Source of the DNA: Azospirillum lipoferum
Lineage (GTDB): Bacteria; Pseudomonadota; Alphaproteobacteria; Azospirillales; Azospirillaceae
Direction: 5' to 3'
Length of the DNA stretch: 64,000 nucleotides
Assembly (NCBI RefSeq): GCF_024170005.1
Contig: NZ_JALJXJ010000005.1
Coordinates: forward strand, 124,001-188,000
The position numbers and the translations under genes were made by a program. Below are positions 9,254-17,220 of the stretch, piece by piece. The number at the start of each line of letters is the position of its first letter. The first letter of the stretch is position 1. Under the pieces are notes generated by a model that searched no databases, was not told where the DNA came from, and worked only from the letters and a program-made list of their open reading frames with translations.

Positions 9254-10756
9254 ATGCGCATGGTTTTCGTCCTGTTCGACAGCCTCAACCGGCATGCGCT
9301 GGGAGCCTATGGCGGCACCGCCATCCCGACCCCGAATTTCGACCGCCTGTCGCGCCGGGCCGCCGTGTTCGACACCCACTACGCCGGCAGCCTCCCCTGC
9401 ATGCCCGCAAGACGCGACCTGCACACCGGCCGGTTGAACTTCCTTCATCGTGGGTGGAGCCCGCTGGAACCCTACGACACGTCCTACGCGGCACTGCTGC
9501 AAAAAGCAGGCGTTTACAGCCACCTGATTTCCGATCACTTCCACTATTTCGAGGACGGCGGGGCGACCTATCACCAGCGCTATTCCAGTTGGGATTACAT
9601 CCGCGGGCAGGAGAAGGACAAATGGAAGGCGCTGGTCGAACCGCCGATCGACCGGTTCAAGGCGATGTATCATCCCATGCAGCATCAGGCCGAGCCGACC
9701 GACGGCCGGCTCAACTATATGATCAATCGGGAATACATCAAGGAGGAGGCGGATTTCCCCAGCGTGAAGTGTTTCGACGCCGCGCTGGAGTTCCTGGAAA
9801 CCAACGGGAGCGCCGACAACTGGCTGCTTCACCTGGAAACCTTTGACCCGCACGAGCCGTTCCATGCGCCGGAACGGCTGCGCAAGCGCTTTCCGAGCGG
9901 CTATGACGGCCCGATCCTCGACTGGCCGCGCTACAAGCGGACGACGGAGTCGACTGCCGAGATCGCGGAGATCCGCGCCAATTACGCCGCGCTCCTCACG
10001 CTGTGCGACGAACAGCTCGGCCGCCTGCTCGATGTCTTCGACGAGCAGGATCTGTGGAAGGATACCGCTCTCATCGTCACCACCGATCATGGCTTCCTGC
10101 TCGGCGAGCATGAATGGTGGGCGAAGAACGTGATGCCCTTCTACGAGGAAATCTCCCACATCCCTTTGTTCTTCTGGCATCCGGAGCACCGCTGCGATGG
10201 CCGGCGCAAGGCCCTTACCCAGACCATCGACCTGATGCCGACCATTCTGGACTGCTTTGGCGTTCAGGCGCCGGCAACGGTCACCGGCCGGTCATTGCTG
10301 CCAGTGCTCGACAACGACAGCACGATCCGCGATGTCGCGATCTTCGGAATGTTCGGCGGGGCGACAAACGTGACGGACGGACGGTATGTCTATTTCCGCT
10401 ACCCGACGGACATGGTCGGGCAGGAATTGTACGAGTATGTGCTAATCCCGCTGCACATGAAGAGCTTCTTCTCGACCGAAGAGTTGTCCGCGGCCGAACT
10501 CGTAGACCCCTTCGATTTCACTCAGGGCATGCCGTTGCTGAAGGTTCCGGCCTATGCCGGCAACAAAGCGAAGGAGCCGCCGCAAGGGCTTTCGTTCAAG
10601 GACTCGCAAACGGTTCTCTATGATCTCCTGACGGATCCGACCCAGGTCTCGCCGATCGACGACGGGGAGGTGGTCGGCCGTCTGACGGCCGGCATGATGG
10701 AAATCATGCGTCTCCACGATGCACCGGACGAAGCCTTCCGACGATTGGAGCTGTGA
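9254..10756 (+). CDS. Cysteine-type (formylglycine) sulfatase
   Basis: This alkaline-phosphatase-superfamily enzyme of 500 residues hydrolyses a sulfate ester or sulfamate. The metal-binding N-terminus (VFVLFDSLNRHALGAYGG) is followed by the signature CMPAR with Cys49 as the residue to be oxidised to formylglycine, then TDHGFLLGEHEWWAKN near residue 275. No clear signal peptide is visible, so it appears cytoplasmic. GTG 9245, ATG 9254 and ATG 9260 are all in frame; ATG 9254 is best spaced from GGAG at 9242. It is coupled to the preceding gene. A radical-SAM maturase at 12102 probably activates it. The substrate is unknown. Confidence 0.87.
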   Translation: MRMVFVLFDSLNRHALGAYGGTAIPTPNFDRLSRRAAVFDTHYAGSLPCMPARRDLHTGRLNFLHRGWSPLEPYDTSYAALLQKAGVYSHLISDHFHYFEDGGATYHQRYSSWDYIRGQEKDKWKALVEPPIDRFKAMYHPMQHQAEPTDGRLNYMINREYIKEEADFPSVKCFDAALEFLETNGSADNWLLHLETFDPHEPFHAPERLRKRFPSGYDGPILDWPRYKRTTESTAEIAEIRANYAALLTLCDEQLGRLLDVFDEQDLWKDTALIVTTDHGFLLGEHEWWAKNVMPFYEEISHIPLFFWHPEHRCDGRRKALTQTIDLMPTILDCFGVQAPATVTGRSLLPVLDNDSTIRDVAIFGMFGGATNVTDGRYVYFRYPTDMVGQELYEYVLIPLHMKSFFSTEELSAAELVDPFDFTQGMPLLKVPAYAGNKAKEPPQGLSFKDSQTVLYDLLTDPTQVSPIDDGEVVGRLTAGMMEIMRLHDAPDEAFRRLEL

Positions 10757-10966
10757 CGGCAATCGTTCATCGTACCATCCCCGGCGAAGGAACCGCGAGC
10801 TTCCGGGCAGGTCGCCTTCGGTCGCCCGGGCTGCCACGGCAGCCGGTCGTTTCCTCACCGCGTCGTATGACGAGAAGCCGAAGCATCCTGGGGATGCGCC
10901 CTGCGCGGCGATCTCCAGGCCAACAGCAACAAAAACACGCGCTGAAAATCCGTCAGGCATTCCAAA

Positions 10967-11311
10967 ATGAAGATGTCAGAAATTGGCAAGGCTCCTGATT
11001 ACCGGTTTACGCTGGCAAATGAGCGTACGTTCCTTGCATGGATCCGCACATCGCTTGGCTTCCTGGCCGGTGGGGTAGCCCTCGACCAGGGACTTGTGAA
11101 CATCGGAACGACGACTATCCGCGAAAACCTCGCGCTTGTCCTGTATCTCTGCTCGTTGGCGCTCGCCGTATACGGATATTGGCGCTGGCAAGGCAACGAG
11201 AAAGCGATGCGGCTGAACAGCGACCTGCAATACACGCCAGCGCAGAGGATCGTGAGCTTTACGATGGGCGTCATCATTTGTATTGTAATATGGAATATGT
11301 CAAATGTCTGA
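10967..11311 (+). CDS. DUF202 membrane protein (YidH-like)
   Basis: This 114-residue protein has the DUF202 opening YRFTLANERTFLAWIRTSLGFLAGGVAL followed by two more hydrophobic segments, giving three predicted inner-membrane helices. The function of the family is unknown. The stop overlaps the start of the next DUF202 gene by 8 bases, a pairing like yidH-yidG of enteric bacteria. Codon use here is slightly less GC-rich than in neighbouring genes. Confidence 0.82.
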   Translation: MKMSEIGKAPDYRFTLANERTFLAWIRTSLGFLAGGVALDQGLVNIGTTTIRENLALVLYLCSLALAVYGYWRWQGNEKAMRLNSDLQYTPAQRIVSFTMGVIICIVIWNMSNV

Positions 11312-11663
11312 AAACATCTTAACTGTTTCAAACAGAGATCCTGGCCTTCAAATGGAAAGGACATCTCTGGCATGGTTCAGGACGTTTGCCGGTATGTGCA
11401 CGATTCTGTTGATCGTTCTACGACTGCGCCTGAAGGAACAGAATGCTTTTCTGGCATTGGCTCTATTAACTCTCCTGATTTTCATCTTCACCGTGTACCG
11501 CATGGCCCGAAGCCGCCGCGTCGTCGGTTCCGAAATCGTTTCCCACCGCAGCCATTCCTCGTTCGGATTGCCATCCGCCATTGCCCTCGTGGCGTTCTGC
11601 GCCAGCAGCATCGCCGGCTTTCCCCATATTTCCAGAATCGTTTTGCAGGTCGTTTCTCCCTGA
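11304..11663 (+). CDS. DUF202 membrane protein (YidG-like)
   Basis: This second, 119-residue DUF202 protein begins MSENILTVSNRDPGLQMERT and has three hydrophobic segments. The NRDPGLQ-ERT-LAWFRT pattern is that of the YidG branch. It overlaps the preceding gene, which suggests the pair acts as a hetero-complex. No catalytic residue is apparent and the role is unknown. Confidence 0.82.
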   Translation: MSENILTVSNRDPGLQMERTSLAWFRTFAGMCTILLIVLRLRLKEQNAFLALALLTLLIFIFTVYRMARSRRVVGSEIVSHRSHSSFGLPSAIALVAFCASSIAGFPHISRIVLQVVSP

Positions 11664-12101
11664 GCAGGTTTGCCCGGATACGCCGACAGATGGGCTACCC
11701 TGGGCGATGCTGCAAACCTCATCGTTTCGCAGCATTTCTGAGGCAGCCTATCTGTAGACGACGTTCGGGACTCCCGCTTTGGGTGGAAATCAAGTTGCGG
11801 CGGGACAAAGTGGGCAGCTATGAGCGCGCCGTCGTGACTGTCGTTATCCCGGTGTCCGATGCATCGTGTCCCGCCGCGCAGGGACTTGCTTCCTATCTCC
11901 CGGCCGCCGTGTTTTCCGGGCTTGGAGCGCTCGATGTCAACCGCGCAAGGTCTTTGCCTTTTGACTGGCGAACTGCTGGCCAGAGATTGGGGTTCACGCC
12001 TCAACCGAAACGACATGATACGATGCGCATCGGGACCCGGACATGGCAAGTAGCCGTGACTTTCCGTCTTTTGGTGCTCGGTGTGGGGATGGGGTGAAGA
12101 A
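11664..12101. other. Non-coding stretch before the sulfatase maturase
   Basis: These 438 bases have no frame with family-like protein sequence. I see no strong hairpin, RNA gene or IS end. It presumably holds the maturase promoter and the terminator of the DUF202 pair. Confidence 0.4.
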
Positions 12102-13319
12102 ATGTCAGGAACTCGCCGGAAAGCACGTCGTCCATTTCATCTGATGGCGAAGCCGACCGGCTACCGATGCAATATCGCCTGCGACTATTGTTTTTATCTT
12201 GAAAAAGAAGAAGGTACGCTGAAGTCTTCTGCGCCGCAGCGGCATATGAGCGACGAAATACTCGAGACCTACGTCAGGAACTACATAGACGCGACGCCGG
12301 CGCGTGAAGTCGAGTTCATGTGGCAAGGAGGCGAGCCGACGATCGCCGGTATCGCCTTTTTCGAGAGGGCGCTTGCGCTTCAGGCAAGGTATGGCAAGGG
12401 CAAGGTTATCAGGAACTCACTCCAGACCAATGGCCTGCTCATTGATGACGCCTTTGCCACGTTCTTGTCGGACAACGGATTTCTTGTTGGGCTGTCGATC
12501 GATGGCCCGCCGGAGCTTCATGACCGCCACCGAAAGCTGAGGAATGGCGCCGGTGTTTCCGACCGCGCGGCGAGTGCGTTGGAGCGTCTCAAGAAATTTG
12601 GAGTCGAGTATAATATTCTTGCCGTCGTAAATTCGACTACGGCCAAGCATCCGGGTGAGGTCTATCGCTACCTGACGCGTGACCTTGGTACGACCTTTAT
12701 CCAATTCATCCCTGCTGTCGAACGGCGGGCCTGCGGGAGGGACTCCGGCGAACTCGCCCATCCTCAGTCGGATGATGTGACGGCTAGTGTCACCGACTGG
12801 TCGGTTTCGGGAGAGGAGTACGGTCGCTTCATGATCGGGGTCTTCGACGAATGGGTCCGACAGGATGTTGGTCGCGTCCATGTGCAGTTGTTCGAGAATG
12901 CACTTGCCGCATGGCTGGGCGAGAAGCCCAGTCTATGTGTCATGCAGGCGACTTGCGGCTTCGGCCTGGTCATCGAGTTGAATGGAGACATCTATTCCTG
13001 CGACCATTATGTCTATCCCGCGAACAAGCTCGGCAACGTCCGCAAGCACAACCTCGCTTCACTAGTCGAAAGCCGGCAGCAGCGCGCATTCGGCATGGCG
13101 AAGGCCGATCTTCCGCGCACCTGCGTCCAATGCGAATGGCGGTTCGCCTGCCATGGGGGATGTCCGAAACACCGCATCCGACGCGTTGACGACCATTGGC
13201 ACAATCATCTCTGCAGCGGCTACAAGAGTATGTTCGAACACATGTCTCCATATCTGCATTCCATGGTTCAGCACATCCGTCATTCGGAAAGGTGCGCCGC
13301 GATGACGGCCGGTAAGTGA
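12102..13319 (+). CDS. Radical SAM anaerobic sulfatase maturase (anSME family, SPASM domain)
   Basis: This 405-residue enzyme converts an active-site Cys or Ser of sulfatases to formylglycine using S-adenosylmethionine and iron-sulfur clusters. The radical-SAM cluster motif CNIACDYC supplies Cys23, Cys27 and Cys30. MWQGGEPT follows near residue 70. The C-terminal SPASM region has CGFGLVIELNGDIYSCDHYV and a Cys-rich tail with CVQCEWRFACHGGCP and LCSGYK. The start at 12102 follows GGGGTGAAGAA. The cysteine-type sulfatase at 9254 is the obvious partner, although the DUF202 pair lies between them. Confidence 0.9.
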   Translation: MSGTRRKARRPFHLMAKPTGYRCNIACDYCFYLEKEEGTLKSSAPQRHMSDEILETYVRNYIDATPAREVEFMWQGGEPTIAGIAFFERALALQARYGKGKVIRNSLQTNGLLIDDAFATFLSDNGFLVGLSIDGPPELHDRHRKLRNGAGVSDRAASALERLKKFGVEYNILAVVNSTTAKHPGEVYRYLTRDLGTTFIQFIPAVERRACGRDSGELAHPQSDDVTASVTDWSVSGEEYGRFMIGVFDEWVRQDVGRVHVQLFENALAAWLGEKPSLCVMQATCGFGLVIELNGDIYSCDHYVYPANKLGNVRKHNLASLVESRQQRAFGMAKADLPRTCVQCEWRFACHGGCPKHRIRRVDDHWHNHLCSGYKSMFEHMSPYLHSMVQHIRHSERCAAMTAGK

Positions 13320-13378
13320 TGCTGCCAAATATCGTGACCGCGGTTGCTGCACAAAATTTACGGGTGAGCTGTCGGCGG

Positions 13379-13412
13379 GGCACAGTCAACTCGTTGGCAC
13401 CGACTATGATGG
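13379..13412 (+). repeat. Left terminal inverted repeat of an IS6-type element
   Basis: Bases 13379-13412 match the reverse complement of 54719-54752 over 34 positions with three mismatches. The shared core is GTCAACTCGTTGGCACCGAC. It lies about 90 bases ahead of an IS6-type transposase start, the expected place for the left end. Confidence 0.7.
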
Positions 13413-13498
13413 ACGGCGCAGTTCGGCCACGGATACCTTGAGACGGCGATATCACGGGAGTGATGGCGGTTCGCCGATCGTTACATTATCCTCATCGG

Positions 13499-13710
13499 AT
13501 GTCGTCGATCTCGTATGCCCGCCGTCCGTTCCCTCCTGCCGTGATTGAGTATGCGGCCAGGTAGCATCTGCGCTTCACGCTGAGCTACCGCTATGTCGAG
13601 GAGCTTCTGGCGGAGCGCGGTATGGACGTGACTTACGAAGCGGTCCGGCACCAGGTTTTGAAGTTTGGGCCAGCTATCGTCCGCAACCTGCGGCGCTTGC
13701 GGCCGAGGGA
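13499..13710 (+). pseudogene. IS6-family transposase, N-terminal fragment
   Basis: Translation from 13499 gives MSSISYARRPFPPAVIEYAA, an in-frame stop (TAG at 13562), then HLRFTLSYRYVEELLAERG and VRHQVLKFGPAIVRNLRR. This is the N-terminal helix-turn-helix of IS6-family transposases. The DDE core is absent: after about residue 70 the sequence runs into recombinase DNA at about 13715. It is non-functional. A C-terminal fragment of the same family lies at 54410. Confidence 0.8.
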
Positions 13711-13719
13711 CGGTTCAGT

Positions 13720-14060
13720 TCAGTGCCCAGCGCTGTGAGTTCGGTAAAGGTCAAATCCTGCCCCCGCAACCACCATTACCGAACGCACCCGTTCCCGAAG
13801 GCCGGCCGCTCCCGCAGCGCCGGCCTTCGGTGCGTTTGGGCTCAGCCCGAGGCTGAGCAACGCCACCAGATCGCTCTCCAATTCGATCTCGACGCCGCGG
13901 GCATCGGCAGTGCTGAAACGCACCGCTACCCGCTCGATCAGCGGACGCAGCCGGTCGCGTGTTTCGATCCGGTGGTCCGGGTCCTCCAGTGTCGCCGCCA
14001 GCTCGGCGATCCGCTCCCGGTAGAGGGACGCCAGATTGTCGGGCAGGGGTACCGGGGGCG
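13720..14060 (-). pseudogene. Serine recombinase, C-terminal fragment
   Basis: On the minus strand this encodes NLASLYRERIAELAATLEDP, IERVAVRFSTADARGVEIEL, DLVALLSLG and a terminal VVAGAGFDL. That pattern is the coiled-coil/C-terminal tail of large site-specific serine recombinases. The resolvase catalytic domain is missing and the fragment abuts a truncated binding-protein gene. It is a remnant of a phage- or element-encoded integrase. Confidence 0.65.
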
Positions 14061-14074
14061 GGGGAGGGGACCGA

Positions 14075-14222
14075 AGGGCGCGCCGGACAGGATGACACCG
14101 GCGACCAGGCTGCCGCGCTGCTTGATCCGGTCGAGCGTGGCGTCGGCCTGAGCCGCACCGGCGATCGCACCGCTCATCAGGGCTGCAAGGGAGGCCACGG
14201 CCACCAGTCGGAACAGTTTCAT
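14075..14222 (-). pseudogene. ABC amino-acid solute-binding protein, N-terminal fragment
   Basis: The minus strand from 14222 encodes a clear signal peptide (MKLFRLVAVASLAALMSGAI, then AGAAQA) and the start of a mature binding protein, ATLDRIKQRGSLVAGVILSG. It breaks off after about 50 residues at the junction with the recombinase fragment near 14070. The intact family is about 260-300 residues, so this is a dead gene whose promoter and leader survive. Confidence 0.65.
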
Positions 14223-14241
14223 TACACTCTGCCGCTCCCAT

Positions 14242-14404
14242 TATATCTACTTATAAATCGGGCTATAGACATCAATAGCATATAAAATAAATAGTAACTA
14301 AAACACATAATAAACAAATATAATTTGCTATATATCGCGATAAGAATAGGGTGGGAAGGTTCAAGCATGGAACCACAGCCTTCCGCAACTCCCTCTGGCG
14401 GTGC
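14242..14404. other. AT-rich intergenic segment
   Basis: These 163 bases are strikingly AT-rich (for example TATAAAATAAATAG and ACAAATATAATTTGC) against a GC-rich background. They lie between the 5' end of the broken binding-protein gene and the 3' end of the serine acetyltransferase gene. They could be the old promoter of the broken gene or imported DNA. Confidence 0.5.
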
Positions 14405-15274
14405 TCAGATCGTGTAATCCGGCTCCGGCAGGCTCATGTCCATCTCTTCCGCCGGGGCCTGTGGCGAGTTGGTCCAGCCGACGATCCTGGCCGGTACCCC
14501 GGCCACGGTGGCGCCGGGCGGAACCGGCTTCAGCACCACGCTGCCGGCACCGACCTTGGCATGCCGGCCGATCTCGATGTTGCCCAGCACCTTGGCGCCG
14601 GCGGCCAGCAGCACACCGTCGCGCACCTTGGGATGGCGGTCGCCATGCTCCTTGCCGGTGCCGCCGAGGGTGACGCCCTGGAGGATCGACACGTCGTCGC
14701 CGACCTCCGCCGTCTCGCCAATCACGACACCGGTGCCATGGTCGATCAGAACGCCACAGCCGAACGGCACCGCAGGATGGATGTCGACGGCGAAGGCCTC
14801 CGACACGCGGCTTTGCAGGAAATGGGCGAGTTCAGTGCGCCCATGCCGCCACAGCCAGTGGGCGACGCGGTGCCATTGCAGGGCGTGGAAGCCTTTGAAA
14901 TAGAGGAAGGGCGTCAGGCAGCCGTCGGCCGCCGGGTCGCGGGCGACGATGGCGCCGAGATCGGCGACCGCCGCTGCGACGATCGCCGGTTCCTCCGCAT
15001 AGGCGGTCTCGGCGAGGTCGGCCAGCCGCTCCGCCGAGATGTACCAGTCGCCCAGCTTGCGGGCGAGATGGCCGCCCAGGGCCGATCCGAAGCTTTCATG
15101 CGACAGCACGGCGATGTGGATGAAGCTGCGCAACAGCGGATCGCGGCCGGCAGTATCCTCGGCATCCTCTCGCAGCCTCGTCCACAGCGCGGCTTCCGCC
15201 CGGTCGCCCGCCGCCGTCCGTTCTGGGGTCCGCGACGCGGCGGCGAAGCAGGTCGGGGTGACGATGCGGGCCAT
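14405..15274 (-). CDS. cysE: Serine O-acetyltransferase
   Basis: This cytoplasmic enzyme acetylates L-serine with acetyl-CoA to give O-acetylserine, the acceptor for sulfide in cysteine synthesis. The 289-residue protein has a helical N-terminal half and then a left-handed beta-helix with hexapeptide repeats (VDIHPAVPFGCGVLIDHGTG to VAGVPARIVG). The catalytic His lie in DIHP and LIDHGTG. ATG 15274 has a good AGGAAG site 6 bases upstream; GTG 15289 would overlap the desulfurase stop as GTGA. It is the third gene of the encapsulin operon, which matches known Family 2A loci that supply or recycle cysteine. Confidence 0.93.
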   Translation of the reverse strand: MARIVTPTCFAAASRTPERTAAGDRAEAALWTRLREDAEDTAGRDPLLRSFIHIAVLSHESFGSALGGHLARKLGDWYISAERLADLAETAYAEEPAIVAAAVADLGAIVARDPAADGCLTPFLYFKGFHALQWHRVAHWLWRHGRTELAHFLQSRVSEAFAVDIHPAVPFGCGVLIDHGTGVVIGETAEVGDDVSILQGVTLGGTGKEHGDRHPKVRDGVLLAAGAKVLGNIEIGRHAKVGAGSVVLKPVPPGATVAGVPARIVGWTNSPQAPAEEMDMSLPEPDYTI

Positions 15275-15285
15275 GGGCGTCTTCC

Positions 15286-17220
15286 TCACGACCGCTGTCC
15301 GCGCCGGACCAGCTCGGCCCGGATGCGGTGGAGGGCGGCGGTCAGCGCGTCGATGTCCTCGCAGGTGTTGTAGAAGGCCAGCGACGGGCGCACCGTGCTT
15401 TCCACCCCGAAGCGGCGCAGGATCGGCTGGGCGCAGTGATGGCCGGAGCGCACGGCGATGCCCTCGCGGTCGAGCGCGCGACCGATGTCCTCCGTCCTGC
15501 AGCCGTCCAGCACGAAGGACAGCACGCCAGCCTTCTCCCGCGCGGTGCCGATCAGCCGCAGGCCGGGCACGGTCAGCAGGCCGGCGGTGGCGTATTCGAG
15601 CAGATGATGTTCGTAGGCGGCGATGGCCGGCATGCCGATCCGGTCCAGATAGGCGATGGCCGCCCCCAGCCCCACCGCGTCGGCGATGTTGCCGGTGCCC
15701 GCCTCGAACCGCATCGGCGCCGGCTGGTAGACGGTCTTCTCGAAGGTTACGTCGGCGATCATGTTGCCACCGCCCTGCCAGGGCTGCATGCCCTCCAGCA
15801 CGTCGAGCCGGCCATAGAGTACGCCGATGCCGGTCGGGGCGAACATCTTGTGGCCCGACAGCACGAAGAAATCGCAGCCCAGCGCCTGGACGTTCACCGG
15901 CATGTGCGACACCGCCTGCGCCCCGTCGACCAGGGTGCGGATGCCGGCGGCGCGCGCCATCGCCACCATCTCCGCCGCCGGGGTGACGGTGCCGAGCGCG
16001 TTCGACACCAGCGTCAGCGACACCAGCTTCGTGCGTGGTCCCAGCAGGCGGGCGTAGTCGTCCATCCGGATCTGGCCGTCGTCATCGACCGGCACCACGC
16101 GCAGCCGGGCGCCGGTTTCGGCGCAGAGCTGCTGCCAGGGAACGATGTTGGCATGATGCTCCAGCCAGGTGACGACGATCTCGTCACCCTCGCGGACGAA
16201 CTGGCGGCCCCAGGCCTTGGCGACGAGGTTGATCGCCTCGGTGGCGCCGCGGACGAAGACGATCTCGCGGGTATCGGCGGCGCCGACGAAGCGGCGGACC
16301 TTCTCGCGCGCATCCTCATAGGCGTCGGTGGCGCGGGCCGCCAGCGCATGGGCGGCGCGGTGGATGTTGGAATTCTCCTCCGCGTAGAAGCGGGCGAGCC
16401 GGTCGATCACCGCCTGCGGCTTCTGCGTGGTGGCGGCGTTGTCCAGCCAGATCAGCGGCTTGCCGTTGACCGTCTGGTTCAGGATCGGGAAGTCGCGCCG
16501 GGCGGCATGCGGGTCGAAGACCGGGCTGGCCTGCGGCGGCAGGTCGGGGACCTGATCGGCGCGCAGCTGGACCGACAGTCCGCCGACATCGACCAGTTGG
16601 CCGGGGGCGGCGGGAACCGTGGGTGGGGAGATGCCCGGCACACCGATGGCGGCGGGGCTGGACGGCACCGTCGCGCCGGCAGGGCCGCTTCCGAGGAAAT
16701 ATGGATTTCCCGACGGCAGTGCCGGGGTGGTGGTCGCCGGGGTCGAAGGGACTGCAGCCGGCAGGGGCGAAGCCAGCGGCGGCACCAGAGACAGCGCGCC
16801 GCCCAGCGAATGCAGGATGGCGCCAAGCCCGCCATCACCGGCCGGGGAGATCGGATGGTTTGGGGCTGCTGCCGCCGCAAATGCCGGGTTCGCCGATGGA
16901 CCGGCCGGGGGGGCTGCGGGCGGAAGGGAGGGCGCGGCCGGAACTGGTCCCGGCACCTGGACGGCGGAAACCGCAGCCGGCGGCGGAACCGCGCCGATGG
17001 TCGCCGGCAGGCCGCCCGACGGCGGGCCAGCGGATGGAAGGCCGGCTGATGGAAGTCCGTTGGGCAGCGCCTGGAAGAACTGGTTGGCGAGCCGGGCGAT
17101 CAGGCCGATATCGGGCGAGCCCGCGAAATCGCCATCCCCTGCCGCCGGTGACGGCGGCAGGGTGAGTGAGTCGGCAGGGAAGCCGGCGGACTCAGGCATA
17201 GTCGTAATAATGGCCGACAT
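15286..17220 (-). CDS. Cysteine desulfurase, predicted encapsulin cargo with long N-terminal extension
   Basis: This SufS/CsdA-like PLP enzyme releases sulfane sulfur from L-cysteine. The catalytic domain (about residues 233-644 of 644) has WLDNAATTQKP, the PLP lysine in SGHKMFAPTG (Lys458) and the active-site cysteine in RSGHHCAQP (Cys596). Ahead of it lie about 230 residues of Pro/Ala/Gly/Ser-rich sequence with near-repeats such as GLPSAGLPSAGPPSGGLP, predicted to be disordered. In Family 2A encapsulin systems such an extension targets the desulfurase into the shell. ATG 17220 follows GGAGGA at 5 bases; ATG 17199 is an alternative. It overlaps the encapsulin gene by 29 bases, so translation is coupled. 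Confidence 0.93.
   Translation of the reverse strand: MSAIITTMPESAGFPADSLTLPPSPAAGDGDFAGSPDIGLIARLANQFFQALPNGLPSAGLPSAGPPSGGLPATIGAVPPPAAVSAVQVPGPVPAAPSLPPAAPPAGPSANPAFAAAAAPNHPISPAGDGGLGAILHSLGGALSLVPPLASPLPAAVPSTPATTTPALPSGNPYFLGSGPAGATVPSSPAAIGVPGISPPTVPAAPGQLVDVGGLSVQLRADQVPDLPPQASPVFDPHAARRDFPILNQTVNGKPLIWLDNAATTQKPQAVIDRLARFYAEENSNIHRAAHALAARATDAYEDAREKVRRFVGAADTREIVFVRGATEAINLVAKAWGRQFVREGDEIVVTWLEHHANIVPWQQLCAETGARLRVVPVDDDGQIRMDDYARLLGPRTKLVSLTLVSNALGTVTPAAEMVAMARAAGIRTLVDGAQAVSHMPVNVQALGCDFFVLSGHKMFAPTGIGVLYGRLDVLEGMQPWQGGGNMIADVTFEKTVYQPAPMRFEAGTGNIADAVGLGAAIAYLDRIGMPAIAAYEHHLLEYATAGLLTVPGLRLIGTAREKAGVLSFVLDGCRTEDIGRALDREGIAVRSGHHCAQPILRRFGVESTVRPSLAFYNTCEDIDALTAALHRIRAELVRRGQRS

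Noticed and set aside
15328-17049. Plus-strand frame of 573 codons opposite the cysteine desulfurase
   Set aside because: It is low-complexity complement of the Pro/Ala-rich extension and the catalytic domain, with no ribosome site or homology.
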